From IMG/VR virus record IMGVR_UViG_3300017977_000066, positions 90,897-154,896 of that record: a stretch of 64,000 nucleotides of DNA; one strand, written 5' to 3'. The notes beneath the pieces were generated by a model. That model did no database searches. It saw nothing but the letters and a program-made list of their open reading frames with translations, and had not been told where the DNA came from. This stretch comes from a virus. Of the stretch, positions 35,123-43,756 are shown piece after piece (the stretch's first letter is position 1; every line of letters begins with the position of its first letter). A program made the position numbers and the translations under genes.

Positions 35123-35750
35123 GATTTATTAACGGATTAGTTAGGTGTTGATTTGTACATATATAGATGTTCTATACGGGATAAACTTTGAATACTAAAA
35201 CCTATTTTAGGGGTAGGATGTTTAAAGCTGTATACAGCATGCATGTAACTTGTATAAATAAATGTTAACTAACTGTTAAAATATTACCAGCTTAGGTAGA
35301 GATGCTTAAGTTAAAATCTTGCTAATGACGGGAAGCGACTAAAGATCCATATACTAACCGAACCTGGGAAACCAGATTAATAGAGTTCGGGGCATAGTTA
35401 ACTACTATGGTATAGTAAAAAGTATGGATATGGTATTAAGTTACCAGTGCAGACGATCACTCTACTTGACTAACACTTAAAGTATGACATAACATGTACA
35501 ATGCGTAATCCGCAGCGAAGACCCTAACTCTATTAAAGACACGGGTTGTGCTCAACGACTAAGGGATTTTCCACCCTGTAGGACCCAAGTGGGTAGACAT
35601 AAGTCTTTAAATCGAAATGCTAGAGATCCTAACCTGTAATATAAGTAGTGTTATGCTTAGGAAGGATCTAGATATAGTCTGGACATGTATGGAAAGCATA
35701 CAGAAGTTCATAAGAGAACTGGTTCATCTAACGAATGGGCTGAACACACG
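35123..35750 (+). ncRNA. Group I self-splicing intron without an endonuclease gene
   Basis: The gap between the two beta exons carries the conserved group I core. A P-like element GCTAATGACGGGAAGC is at 35321-35336, Q-like AATCCGCAGC at 35507-35516, R-like TCAACGACTA at 35552-35561 and S-like AGATATAGTCT at 35670-35680. GACTA of R (35557-35561) pairs with TAGTC of S (35675-35679) to form P7. After S comes a P9-like hairpin, TGTATG (35686-35691) with CATACA (35697-35702), and two further short stems. The 3' boundary at G35750 fits the final-G rule. The 5' boundary after 35122 is set by protein alignment and lacks the usual U. A 7-bp P1-like pairing (35132-35138 with 35150-35156) would instead place it after 35138. 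No open frame for a homing endonuclease is present. Confidence 0.88.
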
Positions 35751-36764
35751 AAAGGAACGATCGTAGACATCTTACCTGATGATAAGATGCCTAGAGATAA
35801 ATTTGGGAATGTAGCAGACATCATCATAGATCCAAAATCTACCATATCTAGACTTAATATAGGCAGACTTTATGAGATGTATACTAAGGCTTCTATAGTT
35901 AAGGTATCTGCTATGATAAAACACGAGGTGTCTAAGATATCTAAGAAGTTAGACTTGGACGAGTTAAAAGATGAAGACATCTATAGCATATATGATATCA
36001 TCATAGACTACCTATCTATATACGACAATGACTATACTAAAGTCATCATAGCTGTTAAACAAGAGAAAGATCTTGATGCTATGCTATCCGTCATAAGTGA
36101 AGCTGTAACAGATAAGCTAAGAGTATATCTTCCATTAGATAACACTAAGAGGAAGTATGAGATAGTTAATGATATAGAATTAAGTAAATATGCCCCTATA
36201 AATGATAAAGTGTATATGGATGCTAGCATGACTACTGAGTCTGTAGACCCTATGCTCATAACTCCATTATACATGTTCATGCTTAGTAAGATAGCTGACT
36301 CTACATTAGCATCTGCTTCTAGTAAAGTAAATCACTTTGGTTTACCTGTAGTTGCTAATAAGACTGATAAGTTTGATTTCCCACATAAGAACTCTCCTGG
36401 TAGATTCTTAGGAGAGACTGAGCTTAGAATATTATCTGCTTATACAGATCCTAAATTTGTAGCTGAGTATAGGGATAGGAATGCTAATGTTAATACCCAT
36501 AGGGAAGTCTATAAGAATCTACTCTCTGCTGACAAGCCTACTAATGTAGAAACTTTAGTAGATCGTAGTAAACATCCTTATGGTAGAGATCGCGCATTAG
36601 AGATACTTATGTCTCTATGGAACAGCGCTGGTTTTACATTAGGGCATGTGGAAGATAAACATCCTGATTATGAGTATGTAGGACAAACTGATGATGGGAT
36701 CATAGGTGCGGGGGAATTGGTTTCTATGTCTGATATAGATATAGAGAATGAAGATGAAAATTAA
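35751..36764 (+). CDS. RNA polymerase beta-like subunit, C-terminal region, exon 2 (337 aa)
   Basis: It begins with KGTIVDILPDDKMP, which aligns directly with KGVISKINPIEDMP of bacterial beta, so the first codon encodes the second catalytic-site Lys. Next come ADIIIDP and SRLNIGRLYE, matching VDIVLNP and SRMNIGQILE. Further on, SPGRFLGETELRILSAY resembles the beta FGEMEVWALEAYG segment. An ATG at 35685 is in frame but lies inside the intron P9 stem and has no ribosome site, so it should not be taken as a start. The next gene (beta' part) starts nine bases after the stop. Confidence 0.85.
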   Translation, partial: KGTIVDILPDDKMPRDKFGNVADIIIDPKSTISRLNIGRLYEMYTKASIVKVSAMIKHEVSKISKKLDLDELKDEDIYSIYDIIIDYLSIYDNDYTKVIIAVKQEKDLDAMLSVISEAVTDKLRVYLPLDNTKRKYEIVNDIELSKYAPINDKVYMDASMTTESVDPMLITPLYMFMLSKIADSTLASASSKVNHFGLPVVANKTDKFDFPHKNSPGRFLGETELRILSAYTDPKFVAEYRDRNANVNTHREVYKNLLSADKPTNVETLVDRSKHPYGRDRALEILMSLWNSAGFTLGHVEDKHPDYEYVGQTDDGIIGAGELVSMSDIDIENEDEN

Positions 36765-36773
36765 GGAGATGTG

Positions 36774-38813
36774 ATGGTTAATGTCCATAACATATTAAAG
36801 TACGATAGAACGAAAATCTTAGATCTAAAAGATAACCTTAACATCATGTTCGATGATGGTGTATCTGTCTATGATGCTTCTTATAAGAAGGTTATCATGT
36901 TCAGGTATATACTGGACTTCATAAGCAGATACGATATAAGCATAACATCTGATCTTTGGATAGATAACAATGCTAAGAATGGGTTGTTTACAAGTGGCAC
37001 TTATCTTAACATCTATAGTAATATATTTAAGACCATAGTTAAGAGGCAGATCCAGTTGGAACAATCTAACAGCATCATGCATCCTCTTCTTATAGATATG
37101 TATACTGCTATAACAAGAGTGAACGCTGTACTAGTTAGTAAGTTCGCTAACTACTCTGTATCTACTAGTATATTAGATATCTTAGAGATACAGTATAACA
37201 AAGAGCTCTTGGATGCATTAATAGTATCTAACGAGAAGAAGAGTGTACCTGCTGTTAATGAGACTTATAATGTAGTAGATAAGATCATGAAGTATGAGGA
37301 GTATAAATATAACCCTATCAATTTGTTCTACACATCTGGTATCGTTAGTATAGATCAGATCAAACAGCTATTAGGAAGTAGGGGTTTTATAACAGAGATA
37401 GATAGTAAAGTATTCTCAGTACCTATGACTAATAGTTTTGCATTAGGGTTCAAGAATCCTTATGAAGCTGCCATAGAATCTAGAGCTGGTGCTAAAGCTT
37501 TATTCCTAGCTAGTAAAGCTATACAAGATTCTGAGTATATGTCTAGAGAGCTTCAGTTAGTAACCATGGTTATAGAAGGTATCTATCTAGGAGATTGTGG
37601 TAATCCATCATATATAAAATACTTTGTTAAGCCTAAGGAGTATGATAATGATGGTAAGGAGGTTTATAATGGAGATATAAAACTTCTTATAGGTAAGCAT
37701 TATAAGATAGATGATGACTCTCCTGAGTCTATCATAGACGGTACTGAAGAGCATTTAGCTGGTAAGTTCATATTACTTAGATTTGCAGCATCATGTGGAC
37801 TTAAACATAAGAACAAGATATGTAGTGCTTGTGCAGGTGAGCTAACTGAAACTGTATTTAGCCATCAGAACTTAGGTAACTTATCTACTGTTAACCTAAC
37901 TTCTAAACTATCGCAATCTTTATTAAGCGCTAAGCACTTATTGAAATCAGCTTCAGCATCTACAACATCATTACCAGCAGTTGCTAAGAAACATTTCCTT
38001 ATTAAGAACAGTGGTCCTTATATTAACAATGTGTTCTTTAAGGCTAATGTAATTAATAAGAAAGTTAAGAAAGTATATCTTAAGATAAAGCAATCTGAAG
38101 CTTGGGGTTTAAGTAGCATCATGGATATAAAAGATCTGTTCTCTATTAATATAGCTAAGATAACTAGGTTATCAGAGTTGGTATTAACTACAGATCCAGA
38201 AGATGCTAGTAGTGATATAACATTACCAGTTAAAGCAGGTGCTAAATATGCTCACTTAACTATGTATGCATTATCACATATCATCAATCATGGTTATGAT
38301 GTATTCGATGAAGAGTATTTTATCATAGATATCAATGATTTCTCTACCGCCTCTCCGTTGTTTAAATATGACGATGTGGAATTTGATTTCTCTGCACTAG
38401 GTAAAGAAGTTAAAAGGCTACTTAAGACTAGGAGTTATAAGTATGTTAATGATAAGATAAGATCTGAATATACCGCCGATGTTCTAGTACAGAGACTATT
38501 CGATCTCATTAACAAGAAGCTTAATATTAACATCACCATCTTAGAGGTCATAGCTTATGCTTTTACAGTACAAAATCTTAATGAGCTTAACTATGACTTA
38601 GGTAGGAATGCAACTACTAAAAATATAGTTGGGTTCAAAGAGGCCATCAACTTTAGAAGTATAGGAGCATCATATGGTTGGGATGCGCTACAGCAGAAGA
38701 TACTTAATCCTACACTCTATATAGCCGACAATAAACCCGATCATCCGCTAGATACTATATTTGCACCTAATGAGGTAGTTAATAAGTTCCTAAAAGAGCC
38801 AGCTAATAGATAA
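36774..38813 (+). CDS. RNA polymerase beta'-like subunit, C-terminal region (679 aa)
   Basis: The start ATG 36774 is placed five bases after AAGGAG; an in-frame GTG at 36771 is too close. The C-terminal half of a beta'-like subunit is recognisable. LGSRGFITEID then TNSFALGFKNPYE lead into a trigger-loop-like segment (ESRAGAKALFLASKAIQDSEYMSREL split around residues 233-260), matching [23 protein letters not shown] in bacteria. LGDCG follows, as in EDDCGT. A Cys pair near 346-349 (ICSACAGE) and the SKLSQSLLSAKHL segment match the QSIGEPGTQLTMRTFH region. It is co-transcribed with the intron-containing beta gene and is thus probably from the same enzyme. Confidence 0.8.
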   Translation: MVNVHNILKYDRTKILDLKDNLNIMFDDGVSVYDASYKKVIMFRYILDFISRYDISITSDLWIDNNAKNGLFTSGTYLNIYSNIFKTIVKRQIQLEQSNSIMHPLLIDMYTAITRVNAVLVSKFANYSVSTSILDILEIQYNKELLDALIVSNEKKSVPAVNETYNVVDKIMKYEEYKYNPINLFYTSGIVSIDQIKQLLGSRGFITEIDSKVFSVPMTNSFALGFKNPYEAAIESRAGAKALFLASKAIQDSEYMSRELQLVTMVIEGIYLGDCGNPSYIKYFVKPKEYDNDGKEVYNGDIKLLIGKHYKIDDDSPESIIDGTEEHLAGKFILLRFAASCGLKHKNKICSACAGELTETVFSHQNLGNLSTVNLTSKLSQSLLSAKHLLKSASASTTSLPAVAKKHFLIKNSGPYINNVFFKANVINKKVKKVYLKIKQSEAWGLSSIMDIKDLFSINIAKITRLSELVLTTDPEDASSDITLPVKAGAKYAHLTMYALSHIINHGYDVFDEEYFIIDINDFSTASPLFKYDDVEFDFSALGKEVKRLLKTRSYKYVNDKIRSEYTADVLVQRLFDLINKKLNINITILEVIAYAFTVQNLNELNYDLGRNATTKNIVGFKEAINFRSIGASYGWDALQQKILNPTLYIADNKPDHPLDTIFAPNEVVNKFLKEPANR

Positions 38814-38817
38814 CATC

Positions 38818-38857
38818 ATACATGGGTAAATTACATTACCCATGTATATATGCTTTT
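38818..38857 (+). terminator. Terminator after the RNA polymerase operon
   Basis: ATACATGGGTAA pairs with TTACCCATGTAT (38818-38847), followed by GCTTTTTTATTT. Confidence 0.75.
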
Positions 38858-38917
38858 TTATTTTATATTTTGAATATTTTTTACTAAGATATTAAATGTA
38901 AGCTATAAAGGATGACC

Positions 38918-39280
38918 ATGGATGAAGAGTGCGATTTTGGCAATATGTCAAAGACTATAGATGATAGAGAGACGATGCTTAAGTATTCGTTATTTTTTAT
39001 TTTAGGAACTAACATAGGTATCTTTATGATGATATGCCTACTGTTTAATAACATAGAGTATAACTCAGTAATGCTTATGATAACTTTACTAGCTATAGAT
39101 GTTGTAGCTGCTGTTAGAATCTATTATGCTATTTATAAAGGAAATAAATTAAAAACATTTTTAAAGGAGTACAAGGAATGTAACTCTGAAGATAGAGTTA
39201 AGAAATTCTTTAGGATTATCATATATGTTATTCTAAATGTGCCCTCTTATAAGAAGTTTCTTAAGAAGGATCAGATATGA
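38918..39280 (+). CDS. Small two-TM membrane protein (120 aa)
   Basis: ATG 38918 is six bases from AAAGG; an in-frame ATG at 38912 directly abuts it. Two hydrophobic segments (about residues 23-43 and 49-67) are separated by a short turn. A cytoplasmic-type Lys-rich helical tail follows. It overlaps the next two-TM gene by four bases. Pairs of small membrane proteins can act in lysis or membrane sensing, but no family can be assigned. Confidence 0.65.
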   Translation: MDEECDFGNMSKTIDDRETMLKYSLFFILGTNIGIFMMICLLFNNIEYNSVMLMITLLAIDVVAAVRIYYAIYKGNKLKTFLKEYKECNSEDRVKKFFRIIIYVILNVPSYKKFLKKDQI

Positions 39281-39753
39281 TGTTTTGTGTAAGAAAAATA
39301 AATGCTTGTATAAAGAAGAATCATGGCGAGAAAATCCTAGATGCCTTAGACTACATCATAACAGACTTAAAGTATACTGGTAAAATGGTATGGTTGAGAC
39401 TAATGGTAATGATGGTTTTAGCTGCTGTTATAGCAGGTGCATATCAAGGCGAACGGTTCAGCTTAACCGATGCTTATATAGCATTAGGTATATTGTCAAT
39501 TATGTTTCTTAGTAGCCTTATGAAACTCTCACATGTTAAACGGATAAAGAGTATAACTATTATTTATCTAGACGATGTTAGTATATTACTTAATGACAGC
39601 ACCTTGGACGAAGCTACATTACGACTTCGTATAGATAGCTTAACTAGAGTATACTCTAATGAGCTAGAAGCTATAAACAATATAGACGTATCTACATTAT
39701 TAGATGCCGCTTTTAATAAGAATAAACATGATCTACATCTCATACTGTCATAG
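39277..39753 (+). CDS. Second two-TM membrane protein (158 aa)
   Basis: It starts within the stop of the previous gene (ATGA overlap), so the two are coupled. It has a basic N-terminal helix, two hydrophobic segments (about 40-58 and 68-84) and a helical soluble tail of about 70 residues. The plan (helix, two TM, helical tail) is the same as in its partner. No hit to a known holin motif can be made by eye. Confidence 0.65.
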   Translation: MMFCVRKINACIKKNHGEKILDALDYIITDLKYTGKMVWLRLMVMMVLAAVIAGAYQGERFSLTDAYIALGILSIMFLSSLMKLSHVKRIKSITIIYLDDVSILLNDSTLDEATLRLRIDSLTRVYSNELEAINNIDVSTLLDAAFNKNKHDLHLILS

Positions 39754-39790
39754 ACTAATGTCTATGGTGGTATCGTTTACTTTTTAAGCT

Positions 39791-39809
39791 TATATTACTA
39801 ATATGACCA
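39791..39809 (+). promoter_or_regulatory. Class 1 (early-type) promoter box
   Basis: TATATTACTAATATGACC, exact core, upstream of the SF2 helicase gene. Confidence 0.7.
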
Positions 39810-39853
39810 ACTAGCTATAACTATATACAAGTAGCTATAAAAAAGGATGACAT

Positions 39854-41401
39854 ATGATAAGGATAGATAAATTTAAACAATATTTAACTATAACCTCTCT
39901 AACATTTTCTAAACTTTTATTTACCTTATATGATTTTAATAAGTCGCTCACTACTTATAAGATGGATATAAAGAGAAAGAACTATAGAGAGAAACCAGTT
40001 CTAACTAAGGAGATAGATAAGAAGTTCTTCATACTAGAGACAGAGAACCCATCTATACCTGATAGCAAGAACCAGATAAGATATAACATATCGCTATTAG
40101 ATACTTTATTAGAGTATCTAGGAGAGCGCGGCATAGATACATCTACTATAAAGATAGTAGAACATGAGTGTTATGTATTCGATCCTATAGAGATAAAACA
40201 TAATCCTGACTATACTCCAAGACCCTATCAGCAAAAATGTGCTGATACTACTGTTAAGTGGGATAAGAACAGCATCCTATATAACATAGGTACTGGTCTA
40301 GGTAAGACATTTATATCTATGTACACTATGAGCCTTATGAAGAAACGATTCAGTGTTATAGTACTACCTAGATATATAGAGAAGTGGATAGGAGATGTAA
40401 CCCATCTTACCGATATCAAGAGGGAGGAGATATTAGTGATACAAGGTAGTAAGGCTCTTATAGATATGTTATTAACTCCTGTAGATGAGCTTAAGCATTA
40501 TAAGGCCTCTATCATCAGTCTTAAGTCTTATACTCTATTCATCAAGAATTACTTAGAACATACATTACCTAGTATAGAGGGGTTAACACCTGATAATGTT
40601 TTTAAACATCTCTCTACAGAGATAGTAGTTAGTGATGAGTCACATCAAGAATACTTCAGAGTTAATGAAGTTAGCTTATTTGGTAACCTTAGATTAGTGA
40701 TAGGGTTAACAGCTACACTATTAAGTAAAGATGAAGATATGGAGAGGATGTACCAGTTATTATTTCCAGATAAGCATAGGATAACTAATATCATCCCTGT
40801 AGATAAATACATACTAGTTTATGCTATCAGATATACATTCCAGAATAAGAATAGGATAAGATACAAAACCCAGTTCGGTTATAACCATGCTACATTTGAA
40901 TCCTCATTATTTAAGCAGAGTGTTATAAGGAATAACTATTTTAAGATGGTGAGTCTGTTCTTAGAGAAGAGTTATCTTATCCGAAGAGATAAAGGTGACA
41001 AAGCTTTAGTGTTTTTCGGTACTGTAGATATGTGTTCTAAGTTCATAGAGTTCCTATCTAGTGATAATAAATATGGTGGTTTAAATATCAACAAGTATAC
41101 CCAAGAGGACGACTACTCTATTATAGGTGAGAGCGATATTATAGCTAGTACTATAGGTAGCTCTGGTACAGCTTTAGATATACCTAACCTTATAACCGTA
41201 TTACAAACAGTATCGGTAGGTTCCTACCAAGCTAATATACAAACCTTAGGTAGACTAAGGAAACAAGAGAAAGATACCTTATTCATATACTTCTATAGCT
41301 CTGACATACCATCGCAGATAAAACATAGTAGTACTAGATATAAGCTATTCAGAAATAAAGTCAAGCAGATAACATCTGTATCATATAGAGACTATGTATA
41401 A
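39854..41401 (+). CDS. Superfamily 2 DNA helicase (UvsW-like) (515 aa)
   Basis: ATP-dependent helicase, probably acting on branched DNA in recombination or replication restart. In order: Q-like RPYQ at about 123-126, Walker A GTGLGKTF at 146-153, motif II DESH at 261-264 (S replaces the usual A of DEAH), motif III GLTATLL at 284-290, an FFGTV segment at 387 for motif IV, and motif VI QTLGRLRKQ at 463-471. The N-terminal 120 residues carry an additional domain. The start follows AAAAAGGATGACAT. The gene stands alone between a class 1 promoter and a perfect terminator. Confidence 0.88.
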   Translation: MIRIDKFKQYLTITSLTFSKLLFTLYDFNKSLTTYKMDIKRKNYREKPVLTKEIDKKFFILETENPSIPDSKNQIRYNISLLDTLLEYLGERGIDTSTIKIVEHECYVFDPIEIKHNPDYTPRPYQQKCADTTVKWDKNSILYNIGTGLGKTFISMYTMSLMKKRFSVIVLPRYIEKWIGDVTHLTDIKREEILVIQGSKALIDMLLTPVDELKHYKASIISLKSYTLFIKNYLEHTLPSIEGLTPDNVFKHLSTEIVVSDESHQEYFRVNEVSLFGNLRLVIGLTATLLSKDEDMERMYQLLFPDKHRITNIIPVDKYILVYAIRYTFQNKNRIRYKTQFGYNHATFESSLFKQSVIRNNYFKMVSLFLEKSYLIRRDKGDKALVFFGTVDMCSKFIEFLSSDNKYGGLNINKYTQEDDYSIIGESDIIASTIGSSGTALDIPNLITVLQTVSVGSYQANIQTLGRLRKQEKDTLFIYFYSSDIPSQIKHSSTRYKLFRNKVKQITSVSYRDYV

Positions 41402-41434
41402 CTACATGGATTAATCCATGTAGTTATACTCTTT
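41398..41434 (+). terminator. Terminator
   Basis: A perfect 30-base palindrome (41398-41427) that includes the helicase stop codon, followed by ACTCTTTT. Confidence 0.75.
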
Positions 41435-41455
41435 TACTGTTACCGATTTTTTATT

Positions 41456-41478
41456 TTGATAAATTACATTACATAAGG
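41456..41478 (+). promoter_or_regulatory. Class 2 promoter-like signal (TTGAT variant)
   Basis: TTGATAAATTAC... with ATAAGG at the end, immediately before the gene at 41486. Confidence 0.35.
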
Positions 41479-41485
41479 ATAGGAT

Positions 41486-41998
41486 ATGTCTAGGATAAGT
41501 GAGTATACACAAAATGAGATAGATAAGATAAACACCGATAGGAATGCTAATAGGACAGTTAAGTACTTCTTCACATCTGAAGACATAGTAAATATGAAGG
41601 GTTATATAAATGAAGATAATAATCCTAGTATAACTGGATTAGTACAATACTTCAATGCTAAGATAGAGTATAATAGAATAGCTGATATACTAGAACAGAT
41701 AATACTTAATGGTGTTAATATATTACCTAAAGTAGCATTTAAACCTATAACAGAAGCTTGTGCTGTAGTAGATGGTAAGTTTACACTAACTAATGCTCCT
41801 TATGAGATGGATGGCTTCTTCTTCTTGAACAATCTAGTAGTTATGAAGAATGAAGATGGTAGCTTTGATTTCTATATGGATGTAGTAGTAGATGCTGAAT
41901 CTAAGGTATGTACTATAAATACCGATAAGGATGGCATAGTCACTGTTTCTTATTTTATAATGAATACAGGTGCTACTAGTATATTTACTCCTAGCTAG
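41486..41998 (+). CDS. Unknown protein (170 aa)
   Basis: The start follows AAGGATAGG. The first 80 residues are polar and helical. The remainder is beta-rich with DGKFTLTNAPYEMDGFFF and repeated Val/Asp strands. It could be a small virion or fibre-associated protein, given that the next gene is fibre-like, but no family is recognised. Confidence 0.6.
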   Translation: MSRISEYTQNEIDKINTDRNANRTVKYFFTSEDIVNMKGYINEDNNPSITGLVQYFNAKIEYNRIADILEQIILNGVNILPKVAFKPITEACAVVDGKFTLTNAPYEMDGFFFLNNLVVMKNEDGSFDFYMDVVVDAESKVCTINTDKDGIVTVSYFIMNTGATSIFTPS

Positions 41999-42072
41999 GC
42001 GTATAGTTTTTTATTCTATATTATGATATACTTTTTATGGTATACAAAAACTAAAATCGTAAAGGATTTAAA

Positions 42073-42891
42073 ATGGGTAGAATTATATTTAAAAAAGATG
42101 TTGATCAGGACATACTTATTGATGGGCTACAAAGTGGTAAGGTAGATCTTACTGCTTACAACTCTGCTATGAATGATGTGAGTAATCAGTTCACTACATT
42201 ACGTAATGACATGAATACTGGCGACACTGATGCTAGAGCTTATACTGATACTGTTAAACAAGCACTAATCGATAATGAGATTCAAGCTACTGTTGATGAT
42301 ATCGCGCTTATCAATGCCGATGCTCTTACAACTGGTTCTGTAGATAACAAAATCAAAACTGCTTTTGATTCTATTGTAAATGGTGCTCCAGAAGCATACG
42401 ATACATTACAAGAGCTATTGTCTCTTATCAATTCTGATAGTACAGATCTTAATGGCCTTATCACACAGCTTAATACTAAAGTAGACGACATCGTTGGTAC
42501 TGCGAGTGTTGATTGGGATACACTAGGAGAAATCGAAACTTCTACTAAAGCTATCCAAACTTCATTACAAAACCAAATTGATAGTCTTAACTCAGGTACT
42601 AGTGACCTTGGTAACTCTATCCCTGTTTACAAATATGACGATGAGTTAGCTATCGATAGTAGTAATAATATTATCGTATCTCTTGTACCATATGGTGATG
42701 TAATGTCTAGACGTGCTACCGTTTACTCTGTAGATGCTGCTACTGGTGACATCACTATCCAAGGTATTTATAGCATTACTGTAGATACTAACGATACTAC
42801 TGGTAAAACTTTACATGTTGAAACTACTGACGACCAAAGCTCTTATAAAGCTAGTGTCGAGTACTTCTACAGAGCTATCGATAACGCATAG
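42073..42891 (+). CDS. Fibre- or decoration-like virion protein, highly expressed (272 aa)
   Basis: The centre carries NGAPEAYDTLQELLSLI (about residues 109-125), the A-P-x-A-x-D-T-L-x-E-L motif common in phage tail fibres and collar/decoration proteins. It is flanked by coiled-coil-like helices (NQIDSLN, TQLNTKVDDI), and a beta-rich C-terminal domain of about 70 residues follows. Codon use (ATC, GCT, GGT, GAC) resembles that of the capsid gene and differs from neighbours, implying high copy number. An abundant trimeric head or tail fibre is the best guess. Confidence 0.6.
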   Translation: MGRIIFKKDVDQDILIDGLQSGKVDLTAYNSAMNDVSNQFTTLRNDMNTGDTDARAYTDTVKQALIDNEIQATVDDIALINADALTTGSVDNKIKTAFDSIVNGAPEAYDTLQELLSLINSDSTDLNGLITQLNTKVDDIVGTASVDWDTLGEIETSTKAIQTSLQNQIDSLNSGTSDLGNSIPVYKYDDELAIDSSNNIIVSLVPYGDVMSRRATVYSVDAATGDITIQGIYSITVDTNDTTGKTLHVETTDDQSSYKASVEYFYRAIDNA

Positions 42892-42926
42892 TAACTGTTC
42901 AGGTATAAGTAAGTTATCAAAACTTC

Positions 42927-42957
42927 ACATAGTGGTAGGTTATACCTACTACTATGT
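42927..42957 (+). terminator. Probable terminator hairpin
   Basis: ACATAGTGGTAGGT pairs with ACCTACTACTATGT (one mismatch); no clear T tail. Confidence 0.45.
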
Positions 42958-43000
42958 TACCATCTTACCGTCATCAGTGGGTTCATTTGCTTTTTAACTT

Positions 43001-43019
43001 TATATTACTTATATGAGCC
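43001..43019 (+). promoter_or_regulatory. Class 1 (early-type) promoter box, reference copy
   Basis: TATATTACTTATATGAGCC, the sequence closest to the consensus of all copies, followed by CTTAGCATTATTAAAG and AGGAGG. Confidence 0.75.
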
Positions 43020-43063
43020 TAGGACTTCATTGTCTTAGCATTATTAAAGTAACAGGAGGTAAA

Positions 43064-43681
43064 GTGAGAGCTAATATAATAAGAGTACCTAACCCAGACA
43101 TGGCATATATGTTAACATCTGGGGCTCAGCAAACACAGCAAGCAGCGGAATACTTTAAACAAGGTTATGAAAGTTTCACTGACAGGATGTCGTCTCTTGG
43201 TCAGGATTTTGCTAATGGTGTAAGCAATATGTTTAACTACTATAACGATAGCAGTATTATACAGAGTACTAAAGAGTTATTAACTACATCTGGTCTTATA
43301 ACTGGTGAAGATGTTATCTATAGACTAGGTGATGATAGCATACATAATCCAGGGTATTTGATGCGAAGATATATTATGGCTGAACCTAGTATGTACGATA
43401 AGTATGCTAACAATCGTTGTAGTGGTTATGAAGATGAGTGGTTCAACCCTGAGCCTTATGAAAAAGTAGCTACTATGAGAGAGGATTATCTTAATGTAAC
43501 TGAAGGGTTAATACAGTATGATGAGGATGATCATTCTTATACTACATTTACTTCTACAGAAGATGGTAATAACTTAAGTGTTATAGATAGGTTCACTATA
43601 CAAGATGCTTGGGATATAGTAAGAGACAAGATGATACATAATATAGATCCATCAGATATGGAGATGGGTGAACTTGGTTGA
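43064..43681 (+). CDS. Unknown protein with GTG start (205 aa)
   Basis: The frame opens upstream at an ATG (43013) that lies in the promoter. The real start is GTG 43064, four bases after AGGAGG. The protein is acidic, with a Gln/Ala-rich helix near the N-terminus (QQTQQAAEYF) and Asp/Glu/Tyr-rich C-terminal half. No motif is recognised. Early expression is expected from its class 1 promoter. Confidence 0.65.
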   Translation: MRANIIRVPNPDMAYMLTSGAQQTQQAAEYFKQGYESFTDRMSSLGQDFANGVSNMFNYYNDSSIIQSTKELLTTSGLITGEDVIYRLGDDSIHNPGYLMRRYIMAEPSMYDKYANNRCSGYEDEWFNPEPYEKVATMREDYLNVTEGLIQYDEDDHSYTTFTSTEDGNNLSVIDRFTIQDAWDIVRDKMIHNIDPSDMEMGELG

Positions 43682-43730
43682 TGAGTAGGGCATATTAGCC
43701 TTACCCATAACTTCTCACTCCTTTTTTTAT

Positions 43731-43748
43731 TTGATAAAACAAATAAGG
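43731..43748 (+). promoter_or_regulatory. Class 2 promoter-like signal (TTGAT variant)
   Basis: TTGATAAAACAAATAAGG directly upstream of the gene at 43757. Confidence 0.35.
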
Positions 43749-43756
43749 ATACCAAT

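Noticed and set aside
43013-43063. ATG start at 43013 for the 205-residue protein
   Set aside because: That ATG is part of the ATATGAGCC promoter element; GTG 43064 has AGGAGG at the right spacing.
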